Assembly: GCF_963678635.1 (NCBI RefSeq)
Contig: NC_087065.1
Span: forward strand, 13,740,743 to 13,804,742
DNA: 64,000 nt
Direction: 5' to 3'
From: Symsagittifera roscoffensis
Lineage: Eukaryota > Xenacoelomorpha > Acoela > Convolutidae
Shown one piece after another: positions 34,966 to 45,318 of the stretch. Under the pieces are notes generated by a model. It worked only from the letters and a program-made list of their open reading frames with translations. It had not been told where the DNA came from and ran no database searches. Within the stretch, counting starts at the first letter, position 1. Each line of letters begins with the position of its first letter. The position numbers and the translations under genes were made by a program.

Positions 34966-37009
34966 AGAAAGTCCAGATGATGATGAAATCTTTCCTTTTA
35001 TAGTAGATGCAACCACTGATAGAGGACAGCATATATTTTGCAAAAATTTACTATTAAATTTATTTGAACCCGGAATCAGTCCATGTAAAACAGAGTTCCC
35101 AGATGTAAAAATCAAAAGACAAATCATAGACCACTACTTAAAAGATATATGCAACATAACACAACAGTATGGAATCTACTCCATAGAATTCACCTCACCA
35201 AACCATAATAATAGAAAATATACAATTCAAACAGACGATCTTGATTTAGAATTTTCAAAAGTTTTTTCAGAATATATAAAAAGCATCCAATATCATAACT
35301 CACAAAGAGCAAACTCCATATTCACCAATGAAGTTTTCGCAATAATATATAGTTATATTTCGATATTAGAAAACGAAATCCCAATAACAAATGTCTCACC
35401 GACAGAAACATCTAAACATTTAAGAGTACGACATGAAATCACACTACTCTCTAGTTATTTAAACATCATTAAAGAAAATTTCACGAAAGACGACGTTTCA
35501 CAACATACAAAACACGATCTACAAAAAATTTTGGCATGGTTCATAATAGATTATTTCACACACAATATTGATTTAATTGCACAAGCAAGAAAAAATTTTA
35601 GACCCCAAAACTCGAACGATGATACCGCTATCACAGAACAATCAGATTATGTTTGGGACCCCGAATGGTCTCATCCCGCATTTATAAGCTTCCCACAAAC
35701 AATCTCAAGTCAAGCAATAAGTACAATATCTTACATAAGAGATTATGTAAAAGTAATACCATTAACCATTGATGCGACACCATTAAACTATAATACATTT
35801 TTACCCGATACACAAAATAATAGTTTAAACTCTACAGTTATACACAATGAAAACCTCAATGGAACTAGGAATCTTACTCAACAAGATATCCAGACACCAT
35901 CACACTTCATAAATGAAGAAATTGTACACACAACAACTACACAACAAAGTATTTCACCAATACGCCCAAATTTAACAACACCAAGAAATACAAATCCTTC
36001 ACAAACACAGGTAACCTTACAATCAACCGTTAAACCTTCGGTTGCCCCTAAATATTCACATATGGATTACCAAACATACAGACCCATGACAATACCATCA
36101 AAAACACACAAAACATTCACTAGAAACAACTTTACAGACCATAATTATAATTATACACATCCATCAAAAACATATAATCAACCACAAAGAAATTTTAACC
36201 AATATACAAGATCTCGAAATTGGGATAACCCAATGACCCAACCTAATTCAATAAATTTCCAAACAAATCCTCCACAGGATCACAGTGAAAATTACCCATT
36301 TTTTCAACAAAATAAAAATAAAAAACAGACATCTTATCAAATGGATTATTTATCCTCAGATGATGATTTCTTACAACCAGATATATTTGCACCAAATACT
36401 CAAGAATATCGTAGACAAGGAATACAGAGAACACGTACAAATCATAGAAATTTTTCTCCACAACCAATAGATGCACAACATCAACAACCAATTCAACAAC
36501 AAAATCTAATTAATACACAATCTTTTCAACCAATTCAACAACAAAATCCAATGACTGCACACTCGTATCAACCATCACAAATGCAAAATGAAATACCACT
36601 CCCATATTATCTCCAACAACATGAAATAACAAGAAACCAACTTTCAAATTTTTCTCAAATGCCAAATGCAGCAGAATCATTACAAATGACAATGAATCCA
36701 TACCTTATGGGTGGATCATCAATAACATCAAACAAACCTTTAATGGTTTTCACAGGAACAGACCCTGAATACTCTGTAGAAGATTATTTAAATGCAGTAA
36801 CAGCAAACCTGATTTTAAATATTGGACCTGAACCAATAAATACGCCACTACATCAAAATTGGATACATCGACGCACAGCGTTAATACAAACAACCTTAGA
36901 TGGCGCAGCCCAAAAATGGTTTTCAGTACTACCTCTAGAAATAAAATCAAACTGGAAAAGGTTTACACAGGAATTTTCAAAAATGTTTGACTCCGAAAGA
37001 AACAAATAA
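34940..37009 (+). CDS. gag: Ty3-type Gag, N-terminal part (689 aa before an in-frame TAA)
   Basis: Structural polyprotein that would assemble virus-like particles. The ATG at 34940 lies inside the preceding ORF. Residues about 1-240 are a folded-looking region. About 280-590 is a long Asn/Gln/Pro/Thr-rich disordered linker. Residues about 600-685 resemble the retrotransposon capsid domain (FTGTDPEYSVEDYLNAV, then AAQKWF and WKRFTQEFSKMF). The frame meets TAA at 37007-37009 but stays open through 43 more codons into the ORF starting at 37139, which holds the capsid end, zinc knuckle and pol. Gag is therefore interrupted inside its capsid region. Read-through or a recent nonsense mutation are both possible. 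It is unusually long for a Ty3 Gag. Confidence 0.85.
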   Translation: MSSTHTPGEESPDDDEIFPFIVDATTDRGQHIFCKNLLLNLFEPGISPCKTEFPDVKIKRQIIDHYLKDICNITQQYGIYSIEFTSPNHNNRKYTIQTDDLDLEFSKVFSEYIKSIQYHNSQRANSIFTNEVFAIIYSYISILENEIPITNVSPTETSKHLRVRHEITLLSSYLNIIKENFTKDDVSQHTKHDLQKILAWFIIDYFTHNIDLIAQARKNFRPQNSNDDTAITEQSDYVWDPEWSHPAFISFPQTISSQAISTISYIRDYVKVIPLTIDATPLNYNTFLPDTQNNSLNSTVIHNENLNGTRNLTQQDIQTPSHFINEEIVHTTTTQQSISPIRPNLTTPRNTNPSQTQVTLQSTVKPSVAPKYSHMDYQTYRPMTIPSKTHKTFTRNNFTDHNYNYTHPSKTYNQPQRNFNQYTRSRNWDNPMTQPNSINFQTNPPQDHSENYPFFQQNKNKKQTSYQMDYLSSDDDFLQPDIFAPNTQEYRRQGIQRTRTNHRNFSPQPIDAQHQQPIQQQNLINTQSFQPIQQQNPMTAHSYQPSQMQNEIPLPYYLQQHEITRNQLSNFSQMPNAAESLQMTMNPYLMGGSSITSNKPLMVFTGTDPEYSVEDYLNAVTANLILNIGPEPINTPLHQNWIHRRTALIQTTLDGAAQKWFSVLPLEIKSNWKRFTQEFSKMFDSERNK

Positions 37010-40000
37010 CAACAAAGAGTTTTATGTAATGAAATTCGCAGATTACCAAACGAAACCATCAAGCAAATAGCAGTACGAATCGAAACACTAGTTCGAAAAG
37101 CATATTCATTAAATACACATGACTATAAAAACACAAAGATGACAGAAATCTTAATGATGACCTTAACACCACAATTAAGGAAAATAGCAATAAAAAAGAG
37201 AGCATCCCATCCTTCTTCAATTCGAGAACCCGATTTAGATTTTCGAAAACTAGTAGACAAATTAGAACAAGCAGAAATCACGATGAACCTAGAAGAAACG
37301 GAAAATCTGAAATTACAATACGTTAATAGAATTGAAACGACTCCCACTAATATTAATAATATACAGGAATCAGAGACAGACCTCGTTGAAAAAATCACTG
37401 AAATACTCAATATTTACGAAAAGAACCCGAACTTTAAAGGCAAACCATCTTTCAAAAAATGGTGTAATTATTGCCGACGATACGGACATAGTATTTCCGA
37501 ATGTAGACAAAAACAGCAAGACAATCAAAATAAACCTCAAAAATATAAAGAACCAAATAAATCATTCTATCAATACATGAAAAAAGATCAAAATCTACCG
37601 AACAAAACAGTTTACAGCAACAACAGTTCAGGAAAACCACTCCCGAACAATACAAATTATACAAGAAATCAATCACCATATAACTCAAGTTATAGAGGAA
37701 GATCACCAGAACGAAGAAACACGAATAATTCATCACAAAATCACTACAATAGACCAAATAGTCGAAATAACTACTCCAGATCAAATTCAAATACACAACG
37801 ATTTGTTTCTAGATCTAATTCCCAATCAAGAAATAACTACTATCCAAACAACCAATCACGAAATTCATCATACAATAGGAATAGAAACTACTCCTATAAT
37901 CGAAATAGAAGTTATTCAAACAACCGAAACCAGAATTACCCGAACAATCAATCAAGGAATAACTCATATAATAGATCGAACTATAACAGACCAAACAATA
38001 ATTACCAAAACAGATCGCGAAATAATTCACAAAATCGACACTCAAGTTATAATAATCGTTATAGAAATTATTCCCAATCACCACACCGGAATAATAATAA
38101 CTATAATAATTCTAATAATCGCCACAGAAGTAGTACACCTAAACATCAAAGACAAATCAATCAAGTACAATCTAACCCAGAAACAACATCAGACCCTCCA
38201 GGTATTGATGACACAGTAACTGATACGTTACAACTCAATCAAATAAACTGTACATCATCAGATTCAGAAAGTGATACTGAAAACACTCTTTCTATCAATA
38301 TGATAAAAGTCGAAAATGACTATGAATCTGTCATATATGAACAACCTTTTTCATCACACATATATGAAAATCAATCAGAATTTCTTCAAAATTATTACAC
38401 TACACCCATAAATTCCACACCAACGACGCAAGAAACAAACGAGATTAACACTACAGATCAAACCAATAAAAATACCAAAACAAAATGCTTGAATACAAAC
38501 CACATTTATCAAAATATACAAAAAGAACAACCCAAAGAAAAAATTTGGACAATACCATTTCTCTTAGAAAGCCCAAGAAATAAAGAATTTCAACCACCAG
38601 ACCTTGAAATAGATTTTTTAATTGATTCAGGAGCAGAATCAAACATAATAAACATCCCCACATGGAATGAAATAAAAACTTTACACCCAAAGCTAACACC
38701 TCTTGAAACCTCCAGTAAGTTAGCAACAGCACAAGGATCAACATTGATAAACTACGGAAAAATCCAATTATTTCTCCTCCCCACCAGAACAATGGAACAA
38801 AGCAAAATTTTAAATAAGCCATTTAAACAAATATTCCATATCACTGACATTAAATATAATATCATTGGAATACCATTTATTTCGAAGTATATACCAACAA
38901 TTAACATACTAAATAGTAAAATATTAATCAAAGATAAATATACAAAAACAAAAGAAACATCCTTAACATTTTTTCAAAGATTAAATAAACAACCACCATT
39001 CTTTTCAAAATTCTACCCGATATTTAACCAACAAAGAAAACACCTAAAACCACTATCAGGAAATATCTATAATTTTTCAATCAAACAAGTTCACCAATAT
39101 GATAAAGAACAAAACAAACAAAAATTTTATATGTCAGAATTTGAATTCAAACCTATTCACAAATTTTTCAAAATCACAATCTCATCCATAAAATATTTGA
39201 AAAATTCGAATTCCGATATCATTTCCTTACATGTCTATAACAACACACCTTACCAAGTAACATTACCTTTAGGACTTTTAGGATATTGTGAAACCAACGC
39301 TACAATATCACCAATACACGAAAAAGCCTATCGCGTAAATAATATACTCCAATTACTAGATATTTGCCAATCTACAATTCTTAATGAAGAATTATCTATA
39401 AATAATATAATAAGTAACGAAAACAGAAATACGGATTATTTCACAAAAACTCCATATTTCAAACCTACATTCAACATAAGTAACTACACAGAGGACCAAC
39501 AGAAATTTTTAACAATGTTTAATTTCCAACATTCACAAATAACACAAGACGAATTCGAAAAGTTAGCCAAACAGCTAATTGAATATTCATCAGTCTATGC
39601 AACATCAAAATTCGATGTTGGAAAAATCAGTTCATCACTACATCTCCCGTTAAAACCAGACGCAGTTTTCAAAAAACAGAGAGCAAGTAAAGTACCAATT
39701 CACTTACATGATAAAGTGAACAGATTACTCGATATTTTAGAACAATACAACATTATATCACCAGTTAATAAAGAAGAACAACCAAAAGGCAACACATTTA
39801 TCAACCCCGTTATCATTCTAGCTAAAGGAGAATCATTAAAAATCGTTCTCGACGCTAGATACCTCAATTCACTCATAGATGAATCAAAATGTAATTGGCC
39901 CATTGAACCAATACAAGTTATTTTAACAAAAATAAACGGCAAATACTTTACAACCGCCGATATGAATAGTGCATACAATCAAATGCCACTAGATGAATAA
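37010..40000 (+). CDS. pol: Gag C-terminus, protease and start of RT, ending at an in-frame TAA
   Basis: Open from 37010 in the gag frame, with the first ATG at 37139 (953 codons from there). Counting from that Met, a CCHC zinc knuckle (CNYCRRYGHSISEC) is at 109-122. A very long Asn/Ser/Arg/Tyr-rich repeat follows to about 340, RNA-binding in character. The aspartic protease active site DSGAES is at about 496-501, and the RT fingers begin near 843 and run to LDE at 953. TAA at 39998-40000 falls in the middle of the RT fingers/palm, and the same frame continues at 40001. Gag and pol therefore share one frame, with no -1 frameshift site, and the stop splits the RT domain. Confidence 0.85.
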   Translation, partial: QQRVLCNEIRRLPNETIKQIAVRIETLVRKAYSLNTHDYKNTKMTEILMMTLTPQLRKIAIKKRASHPSSIREPDLDFRKLVDKLEQAEITMNLEETENLKLQYVNRIETTPTNINNIQESETDLVEKITEILNIYEKNPNFKGKPSFKKWCNYCRRYGHSISECRQKQQDNQNKPQKYKEPNKSFYQYMKKDQNLPNKTVYSNNSSGKPLPNNTNYTRNQSPYNSSYRGRSPERRNTNNSSQNHYNRPNSRNNYSRSNSNTQRFVSRSNSQSRNNYYPNNQSRNSSYNRNRNYSYNRNRSYSNNRNQNYPNNQSRNNSYNRSNYNRPNNNYQNRSRNNSQNRHSSYNNRYRNYSQSPHRNNNNYNNSNNRHRSSTPKHQRQINQVQSNPETTSDPPGIDDTVTDTLQLNQINCTSSDSESDTENTLSINMIKVENDYESVIYEQPFSSHIYENQSEFLQNYYTTPINSTPTTQETNEINTTDQTNKNTKTKCLNTNHIYQNIQKEQPKEKIWTIPFLLESPRNKEFQPPDLEIDFLIDSGAESNIINIPTWNEIKTLHPKLTPLETSSKLATAQGSTLINYGKIQLFLLPTRTMEQSKILNKPFKQIFHITDIKYNIIGIPFISKYIPTINILNSKILIKDKYTKTKETSLTFFQRLNKQPPFFSKFYPIFNQQRKHLKPLSGNIYNFSIKQVHQYDKEQNKQKFYMSEFEFKPIHKFFKITISSIKYLKNSNSDIISLHVYNNTPYQVTLPLGLLGYCETNATISPIHEKAYRVNNILQLLDICQSTILNEELSINNIISNENRNTDYFTKTPYFKPTFNISNYTEDQQKFLTMFNFQHSQITQDEFEKLAKQLIEYSSVYATSKFDVGKISSSLHLPLKPDAVFKKQRASKVPIHLHDKVNRLLDILEQYNIISPVNKEEQPKGNTFINPVIILAKGESLKIVLDARYLNSLIDESKCNWPIEPIQVILTKINGKYFTTADMNSAYNQMPLDE

Positions 40001-43000
40001 TCACGACGTTTAACACAATTTGTTATCGGAAACCAACAATATGAATTCAACCGCTTATTCTATGGAATATCCATAGGACCAGCAGCATTTTCAGCTTTTA
40101 TGAGCAAAATTTTTAGACCACTGATACTCAAGAAAAACGCAATCACCTATTTAGACGATGTTTTTATGCAATCACAAACAAAAGACGAGATGTTCAATGT
40201 TTTAGAAAAATATCACCAAATACTTCAGAACGAAAATCTGAAGGCCGCCCCCGATAAATCACACTTCTTTTTGACAAGAGTTAAATTCTTAGGACATAAT
40301 ATAGAAAGAAAAACAATCACTCCATTGAAATCACGCATTGACGCTATTCAAAAACTTCAACCACCAACAAATAAAAAGAAAATCCAAGAATTTCTTGGAA
40401 TGTTAAACTTTTTAAGTAAATATGTTTATAAAATGCAATTATATCTACGACCATTTTATAACATCCTTAGACAACAAAATAATTTTGAATGGAACACAGA
40501 ACATCAAACACGATTTGAAGAAGTAAAGAAACTTTTAACTGAACAAATTTCAAACACAATTCCAGATTCAAATCAACCATTTTATGCAATGTGCGATGCT
40601 TCGAACTTTGGCATCGGTGCAGCACTATTACAATCACATAATGGTACAAATAAAATGAACCTCATATCAGCAAATTCTCGATTATTCACTCAAGCAGAGC
40701 TACGACTCTCAACTCTAATGAGAGAATGTACAGCCATAATATATACACTGACAGAATATGAATTTCTGATACTTGGATCAAAACATCCAACAGTTCTATT
40801 CACAGACCATAAACCAATCATCTTTCTCTTTACACAAAAATCTAACCCAAACCACCGAGTTTACAGATTTCAACTAATTCTAATGAAATTTCCAAACTTA
40901 CATATAGTTTGGACTGCAGGAAAAATTCTTGCATTACCAGACACCTTAAGTCGAAATACACCACCTGAATTACTTACACGAAAAACAACAGTTGAAATAC
41001 CCAAAAACATAAAATTCTACCTTGCAGAAAACGAAACATCACCCCGATTGGAATGCAAATATGCAGTAAAAACTGATATTGAACAATCACAAATAAATAA
41101 TTTACAACATTTCCCACTTTATTTAGATTGTCAAAATAATCATTATGAAGTTGATCTACTTGGAACATCAACTTTCAAACCAATCCCATATTCTCAATGG
41201 ATAAAAAATAACACCCAACAAAAACGAACAAAACAACACCCGCCTAAAAAAGACCATTTTCCACTAATTGAAAAAGAAGATTTAACTGATAAAATAAATT
41301 TATCAGGACCACAAACAAATGATTCAAAATACACAATAAATCAAGTTTTTGACCTCCATGACCCACTTGATACAATACCTTTATCTAAATTAGAAATCGA
41401 AAACATTTTTCTCCCCCCAACAGAAACAATTACAATTTCAACACTGAAACAATATCAAAACCTTGACCCAGTAATTCGACAACTGAAATCATGGCACAAA
41501 TATAAAACTAAACCTATCAAAGCAGATTCAACCATTCTAGGAAACAAAACACTCCTCCGATACTTTCGCAAATTTAACAACACAACCATTAACGAAAATA
41601 CAGACCTTTTAGAGTATAACCTGAATGAATCTACAGTTCCATGTCTCCCTTTAAGTATGATTCTTATAGCTTTTAATATTTCACATACACAAAATATTAA
41701 AGGACACTCTGGATCAGAGAAAACATATTCAAATTTTATACAAAATTTTTACTTCCCAAATGCACCAATTTGGATAAAAGTACTATGCAATGACTGTATA
41801 GTATGTCAACTAAATAAACCTTACCCAAATCAAAAACAAATAGCACAAAAACAAGATTTTAAAGGACAAAGTTTGTACTTTAATCATCGTATCTCATTTG
41901 ATACTAAAGGACCAATTTCACCCTCATCAGAAGGAAACTCCTACATTATGGTAATTGTTGACGCATTTACACATTATGTAGCACTTAACCCAGTACCACA
42001 TTGTAACGCTTATTACGCTTACACAACACTCTATGAACACTGGATAGCAAAATTCGGACTACCAGAAATTTTAGTTACAGACAACGGTACAGAATTCATA
42101 AATAATGAAATTATCACACTATGTCATTTATATAACATTAAACACAAACCACGTACATCTCATGCACCTTGGACAAACGGCTTAGTCGAAGGTATGAACC
42201 GTTCATTACAAGAATATCTTAGATGTATCATCAACGGAAATGATACAAAATATACCGAATGGTCAGCAGATGTAAAATTATTTCCCTTAGCGTATAATTC
42301 ACAAATTACGACAACTTTAGGAATGTCACCATACGAAATGGTTTTTAACCAAAAGCCACGCCAACCAATAATGTTTACAGCAAATTCTCATAAAAACGCA
42401 CAAGGTTATTGTCAACCAAATAAAGACTCAATTTGTTATAACCTACCTTTACATACACACGATGAAGATCATTTTCATCACCCACAAATTCTTAAACTAG
42501 CCTCCGGTACACACACCGAATGGATTCTAAATAGAGATAAAAAACACAATGAAATTTATCAAAAAATAACAAAAAAGTTATTACAAAGACAAAACATTAA
42601 TGAACAAATCAATTCACGTTTTACACCAGCCTCCGAATTAAAAATTGGAACATTTGTTTTAATACCTAATTTTAATACTCAAAAAGGAATTTCTAAAAAA
42701 TTACAACCCCTTCGAAAAGGACCATACCAAATAATTGCAAAACCCACTGATGTCACATATAAAATTACCGACTCAAACAAAAAAGAAATCGTTCAACATC
42801 GAAACAACCTATTACCTTATTACCCAAAAGAATACGCACTCCGCGAATTAACTCAATTATATTCTTTCACAGGATTAAAAATCATTCAATATGAACCACA
42901 TCTGAAAAACACAGAACAAAATGATAACCCCACCGAAAATCAAAACACAAAACCAACCACCACCAAAAACAATACACAAAACCATAAAGAATCCCCAAAA

Positions 43001-43162
43001 CAAAGAAAAAATAGAAAAATGACCGAACAAATAATACCCCAAGAACAAATCGACAAATCAGAAAATAGAAAAACAACAAGACTCCGAAATCAACCACGTA
43101 AAAACTATAAAATATTCATCCCCCAATCTAAAATTTTAAAGAAAGTGGAATTTCAAAAGTAA
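40001..43162 (+). CDS. pol: RT (palm onward), RNase H and integrase of the Ty3 element
   Basis: Same frame as the preceding ORFs; ATG at 40100 gives 1020 codons. Counted from that Met, the RT catalytic YLDD is at 17-20. The RNase H first Asp is in CDASNFGIG (D166), with a later FTDHKPI block. The integrase zinc finger is H529, H536, C563 or C566, and C566 or C569. The integrase catalytic triad is D601, D661 and E697, with exactly 35 residues between the last two as in retroviral integrases. The GPY/F-like module is near 870, followed by a basic Asn/Gln/Lys-rich tail. Every catalytic residue I looked for is present. The 33 codons before the ATG are open and complete the RT domain, so the real polypeptide must enter from upstream. 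Confidence 0.93.
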   Translation, partial: SRRLTQFVIGNQQYEFNRLFYGISIGPAAFSAFMSKIFRPLILKKNAITYLDDVFMQSQTKDEMFNVLEKYHQILQNENLKAAPDKSHFFLTRVKFLGHNIERKTITPLKSRIDAIQKLQPPTNKKKIQEFLGMLNFLSKYVYKMQLYLRPFYNILRQQNNFEWNTEHQTRFEEVKKLLTEQISNTIPDSNQPFYAMCDASNFGIGAALLQSHNGTNKMNLISANSRLFTQAELRLSTLMRECTAIIYTLTEYEFLILGSKHPTVLFTDHKPIIFLFTQKSNPNHRVYRFQLILMKFPNLHIVWTAGKILALPDTLSRNTPPELLTRKTTVEIPKNIKFYLAENETSPRLECKYAVKTDIEQSQINNLQHFPLYLDCQNNHYEVDLLGTSTFKPIPYSQWIKNNTQQKRTKQHPPKKDHFPLIEKEDLTDKINLSGPQTNDSKYTINQVFDLHDPLDTIPLSKLEIENIFLPPTETITISTLKQYQNLDPVIRQLKSWHKYKTKPIKADSTILGNKTLLRYFRKFNNTTINENTDLLEYNLNESTVPCLPLSMILIAFNISHTQNIKGHSGSEKTYSNFIQNFYFPNAPIWIKVLCNDCIVCQLNKPYPNQKQIAQKQDFKGQSLYFNHRISFDTKGPISPSSEGNSYIMVIVDAFTHYVALNPVPHCNAYYAYTTLYEHWIAKFGLPEILVTDNGTEFINNEIITLCHLYNIKHKPRTSHAPWTNGLVEGMNRSLQEYLRCIINGNDTKYTEWSADVKLFPLAYNSQITTTLGMSPYEMVFNQKPRQPIMFTANSHKNAQGYCQPNKDSICYNLPLHTHDEDHFHHPQILKLASGTHTEWILNRDKKHNEIYQKITKKLLQRQNINEQINSRFTPASELKIGTFVLIPNFNTQKGISKKLQPLRKGPYQIIAKPTDVTYKITDSNKKEIVQHRNNLLPYYPKEYALRELTQLYSFTGLKIIQYEPHLKNTEQNDNPTENQNTKPTTTKNNTQNHKESPKQRKNRKMTEQIIPQEQIDKSENRKTTRLRNQPRKNYKIFIPQSKILKKVEFQK

Positions 43163-43760
43163 TTTTAACATTATACTTCACTATCTTGAAACCTTCGAAA
43201 CATTTTTCATTTACATTTTTCAAAATAACATGCTGACAAGTACGTAATAATTCTAGTTCAAAATAGACCAATAGGATTCATCCAATCCGTCACTTTCTCT
43301 AACTCAAACTAAGACCAATTAGACGAATCATATAGAACTCCAGGCACATCTATAACTATAACTTTACGACCTCCAGGTCAAAAATAAGCAAACCACTCCA
43401 ACTTGACAACTAAAATAAATATCACCATAATACCGTACCCCTCCCTTATCTAATAACCCAAAGATCAACAATATTTCCCCAACTCAGACCACGAATACCC
43501 CCAAAGCAAATTTGTTAACTTAGCCTAAAGTAACAAAATGAACATTTTAATTAGCCTAAAGTATAAAAATCTCACCATACCCCGGATCATTTGACAAACA
43601 AAAATAAAGAAAAAGACGACCTCCCAGTCACCATGAAAATTGCCCCCAACAATTTTTTACAAAACTCAACCCACTTGTCAAAAAACTAATAAATAATCCG
43701 ACCACACTAGAAAATCGCCTCAAACAGCAAAAAATATTCGACCAAGAGATCATTTCTTAA
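43163..43760 (+). other. Non-coding gap between pol and the downstream ORF block
   Basis: About 600 nt with stops in all plus frames. It may hold the splice acceptor or internal promoter for the downstream block, but no single site stands out. Confidence 0.35.
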
Positions 43761-43991
43761 ATGCTCTTCTCTCAATCAGTTACTCAAATACTCATAAATC
43801 TTAAACATTTTTTTACAATACTTGAAACCTTTATAATATTTCTTTTTGATATACTTGAATCTTTTCTAATAATCCTAATCATTTTTTGTAACATTTTTTT
43901 AATTTTCTACACTATACTCGAACTATTCCTCCAACTTTCCAAAACCCTTGATTACATCCACAGGTACGAGTCATATAACTTGTCTAAATGA
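43761..43991 (+). CDS. Small hydrophobic membrane protein 1 (76 aa)
   Basis: ATG at 43761. Residues about 19-56 are almost entirely Phe/Ile/Leu, enough for one long or two short membrane spans, with a polar C-terminus. The stop TGA (43989-43991) overlaps the ATG of the next ORF as ATGA. Size and composition recall viroporins or small hydrophobic virus proteins. That is analogy, not homology. Confidence 0.45.
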   Translation: MLFSQSVTQILINLKHFFTILETFIIFLFDILESFLIILIIFCNIFLIFYTILELFLQLSKTLDYIHRYESYNLSK

Positions 43992-44176
43992 TACGAACAA
44001 TTTTCAGTAGAACCGATATTTTTTTATTGTTTGTAATTTTCATAACATTTTTATCATCCCTCATTTTGACAATATGTAAATGTATAAAGAAAGCAATCTT
44101 CACATTTGCCCTAGCAACAATCCTTCTAATTCTTTTTTTGGAAGAATACTATAATAAACATAAACCTTCCCACTAA
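43988..44176 (+). CDS. Small hydrophobic membrane protein 2 (62 aa)
   Basis: It starts at the ATGA overlap with the preceding ORF. Two predicted membrane helices (residues about 11-30 and 36-52) are separated by a basic loop, CKCIKK, and the end is KHKPSH. Together with its neighbour it forms a pair of tiny membrane proteins just upstream of the Env block. No family is recognised. Confidence 0.45.
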   Translation: MIRTIFSRTDIFLLFVIFITFLSSLILTICKCIKKAIFTFALATILLILFLEEYYNKHKPSH

Positions 44177-44181
44177 AGTAA

Positions 44182-45318
44182 CAATTCAAAAATCCATCAA
44201 AAATTGCTACCCAACAGTCACAGAATCAGTCTTCACCGACATCATCCCAAGATAACCAAACACCACCTTCAACTACTCAAAATCCTCAAACATCTACACG
44301 AATTTCTTTTCAAGACAATCCATACACTTTTGAAGAACGACATGCTCGTTTATCAGAACCACTAGAACCAGTTCAACGACAAGCACCTTTAAGCGAACCA
44401 ACATATAACCTATACCCAACACTACCACAAGAACTAAGTAGAATAAGAAATTCTAGTCAAAACCGAAATACAGTCGAAATAAATAGACAAATTATACATC
44501 CTCGACGAAACAGAAATCTTCAAACTCCCCGAGTTCATTTTGATATACCTCAATCCCCATCACAAAACACTCCAGAAAACCCCATTGGTATATTACCAGA
44601 AACCCCTACGCTTCTTTCACAACGTAGCACCTCAAGCCTACCATCAGATTACTTAGGTTCAACACCAACATCTGAGCAAATACGTGAAAATCCTTTCAAC
44701 CCTACAAACCAAACATCACGATTTCCATATTGGACTACACATTCATTTACACAAGGTGAACCAAATTTAGTCAATGACCCCATAGATATTTCTACGGATA
44801 CAACAACATCCTCATCACTACCAGAAACATTATCACTACCATCAACACCATCAATAAGCAAGATTTCACCACCACCTTTTAACTTAAATTTTCCAAATAA
44901 TCTCGACGCCAGATATCGAGAACAATCATCAATAAATATTCCTTTAAGACTAGATTGGAATACATTTACAGCACCTCCACCACTATTTGGACAACATCAA
45001 GAAAGTAACCGCCTTCATAACTGGGCACTTAATAGATTACAATATCGCCAAGATATTCACAACGATATCCGTGATCACAATATTCAAATACTCCAACAAA
45101 ACAGTTTACAATTAAAGTTTGAAATCACAGTTAAGTTAAATAATATTACCCAACATCCCTACCCATTAAATCCACCTAACATAACAGCTCAATCACTACC
45201 ACCACCGTTTATAACTACTGAAGTAATATACAAATACGACAGATATACCAAAAACACAATTGGCTACATTACATTTTATAATCCATACTCAGGATTATCA
45301 TACACATGTATATTCTAA
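44182..45318 (+). CDS. Met-less 378-codon ORF, Pro/Ser/Thr/Gln-rich, function unknown
   Basis: Open from the codon after TAA (44179-44181) to TAA at 45316-45318, without a single methionine codon, so it cannot start at an internal AUG. Residues about 1-230 are low-complexity Pro/Ser/Thr/Gln. About 230-378 look folded, with a Gln/Asn/Asp-rich, possibly helical segment (HNDIRDHNIQILQQN) and a C-terminal region resembling a beta domain. Its end overlaps the Env start by 13 nt in another frame. Codon use and A-richness match pol and env, which argues that it is real. Start by splicing, by a non-AUG codon, or by passing the preceding TAA are the options. Confidence 0.6.
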   Translation, partial: QFKNPSKIATQQSQNQSSPTSSQDNQTPPSTTQNPQTSTRISFQDNPYTFEERHARLSEPLEPVQRQAPLSEPTYNLYPTLPQELSRIRNSSQNRNTVEINRQIIHPRRNRNLQTPRVHFDIPQSPSQNTPENPIGILPETPTLLSQRSTSSLPSDYLGSTPTSEQIRENPFNPTNQTSRFPYWTTHSFTQGEPNLVNDPIDISTDTTTSSSLPETLSLPSTPSISKISPPPFNLNFPNNLDARYREQSSINIPLRLDWNTFTAPPPLFGQHQESNRLHNWALNRLQYRQDIHNDIRDHNIQILQQNSLQLKFEITVKLNNITQHPYPLNPPNITAQSLPPPFITTEVIYKYDRYTKNTIGYITFYNPYSGLSYTCIF

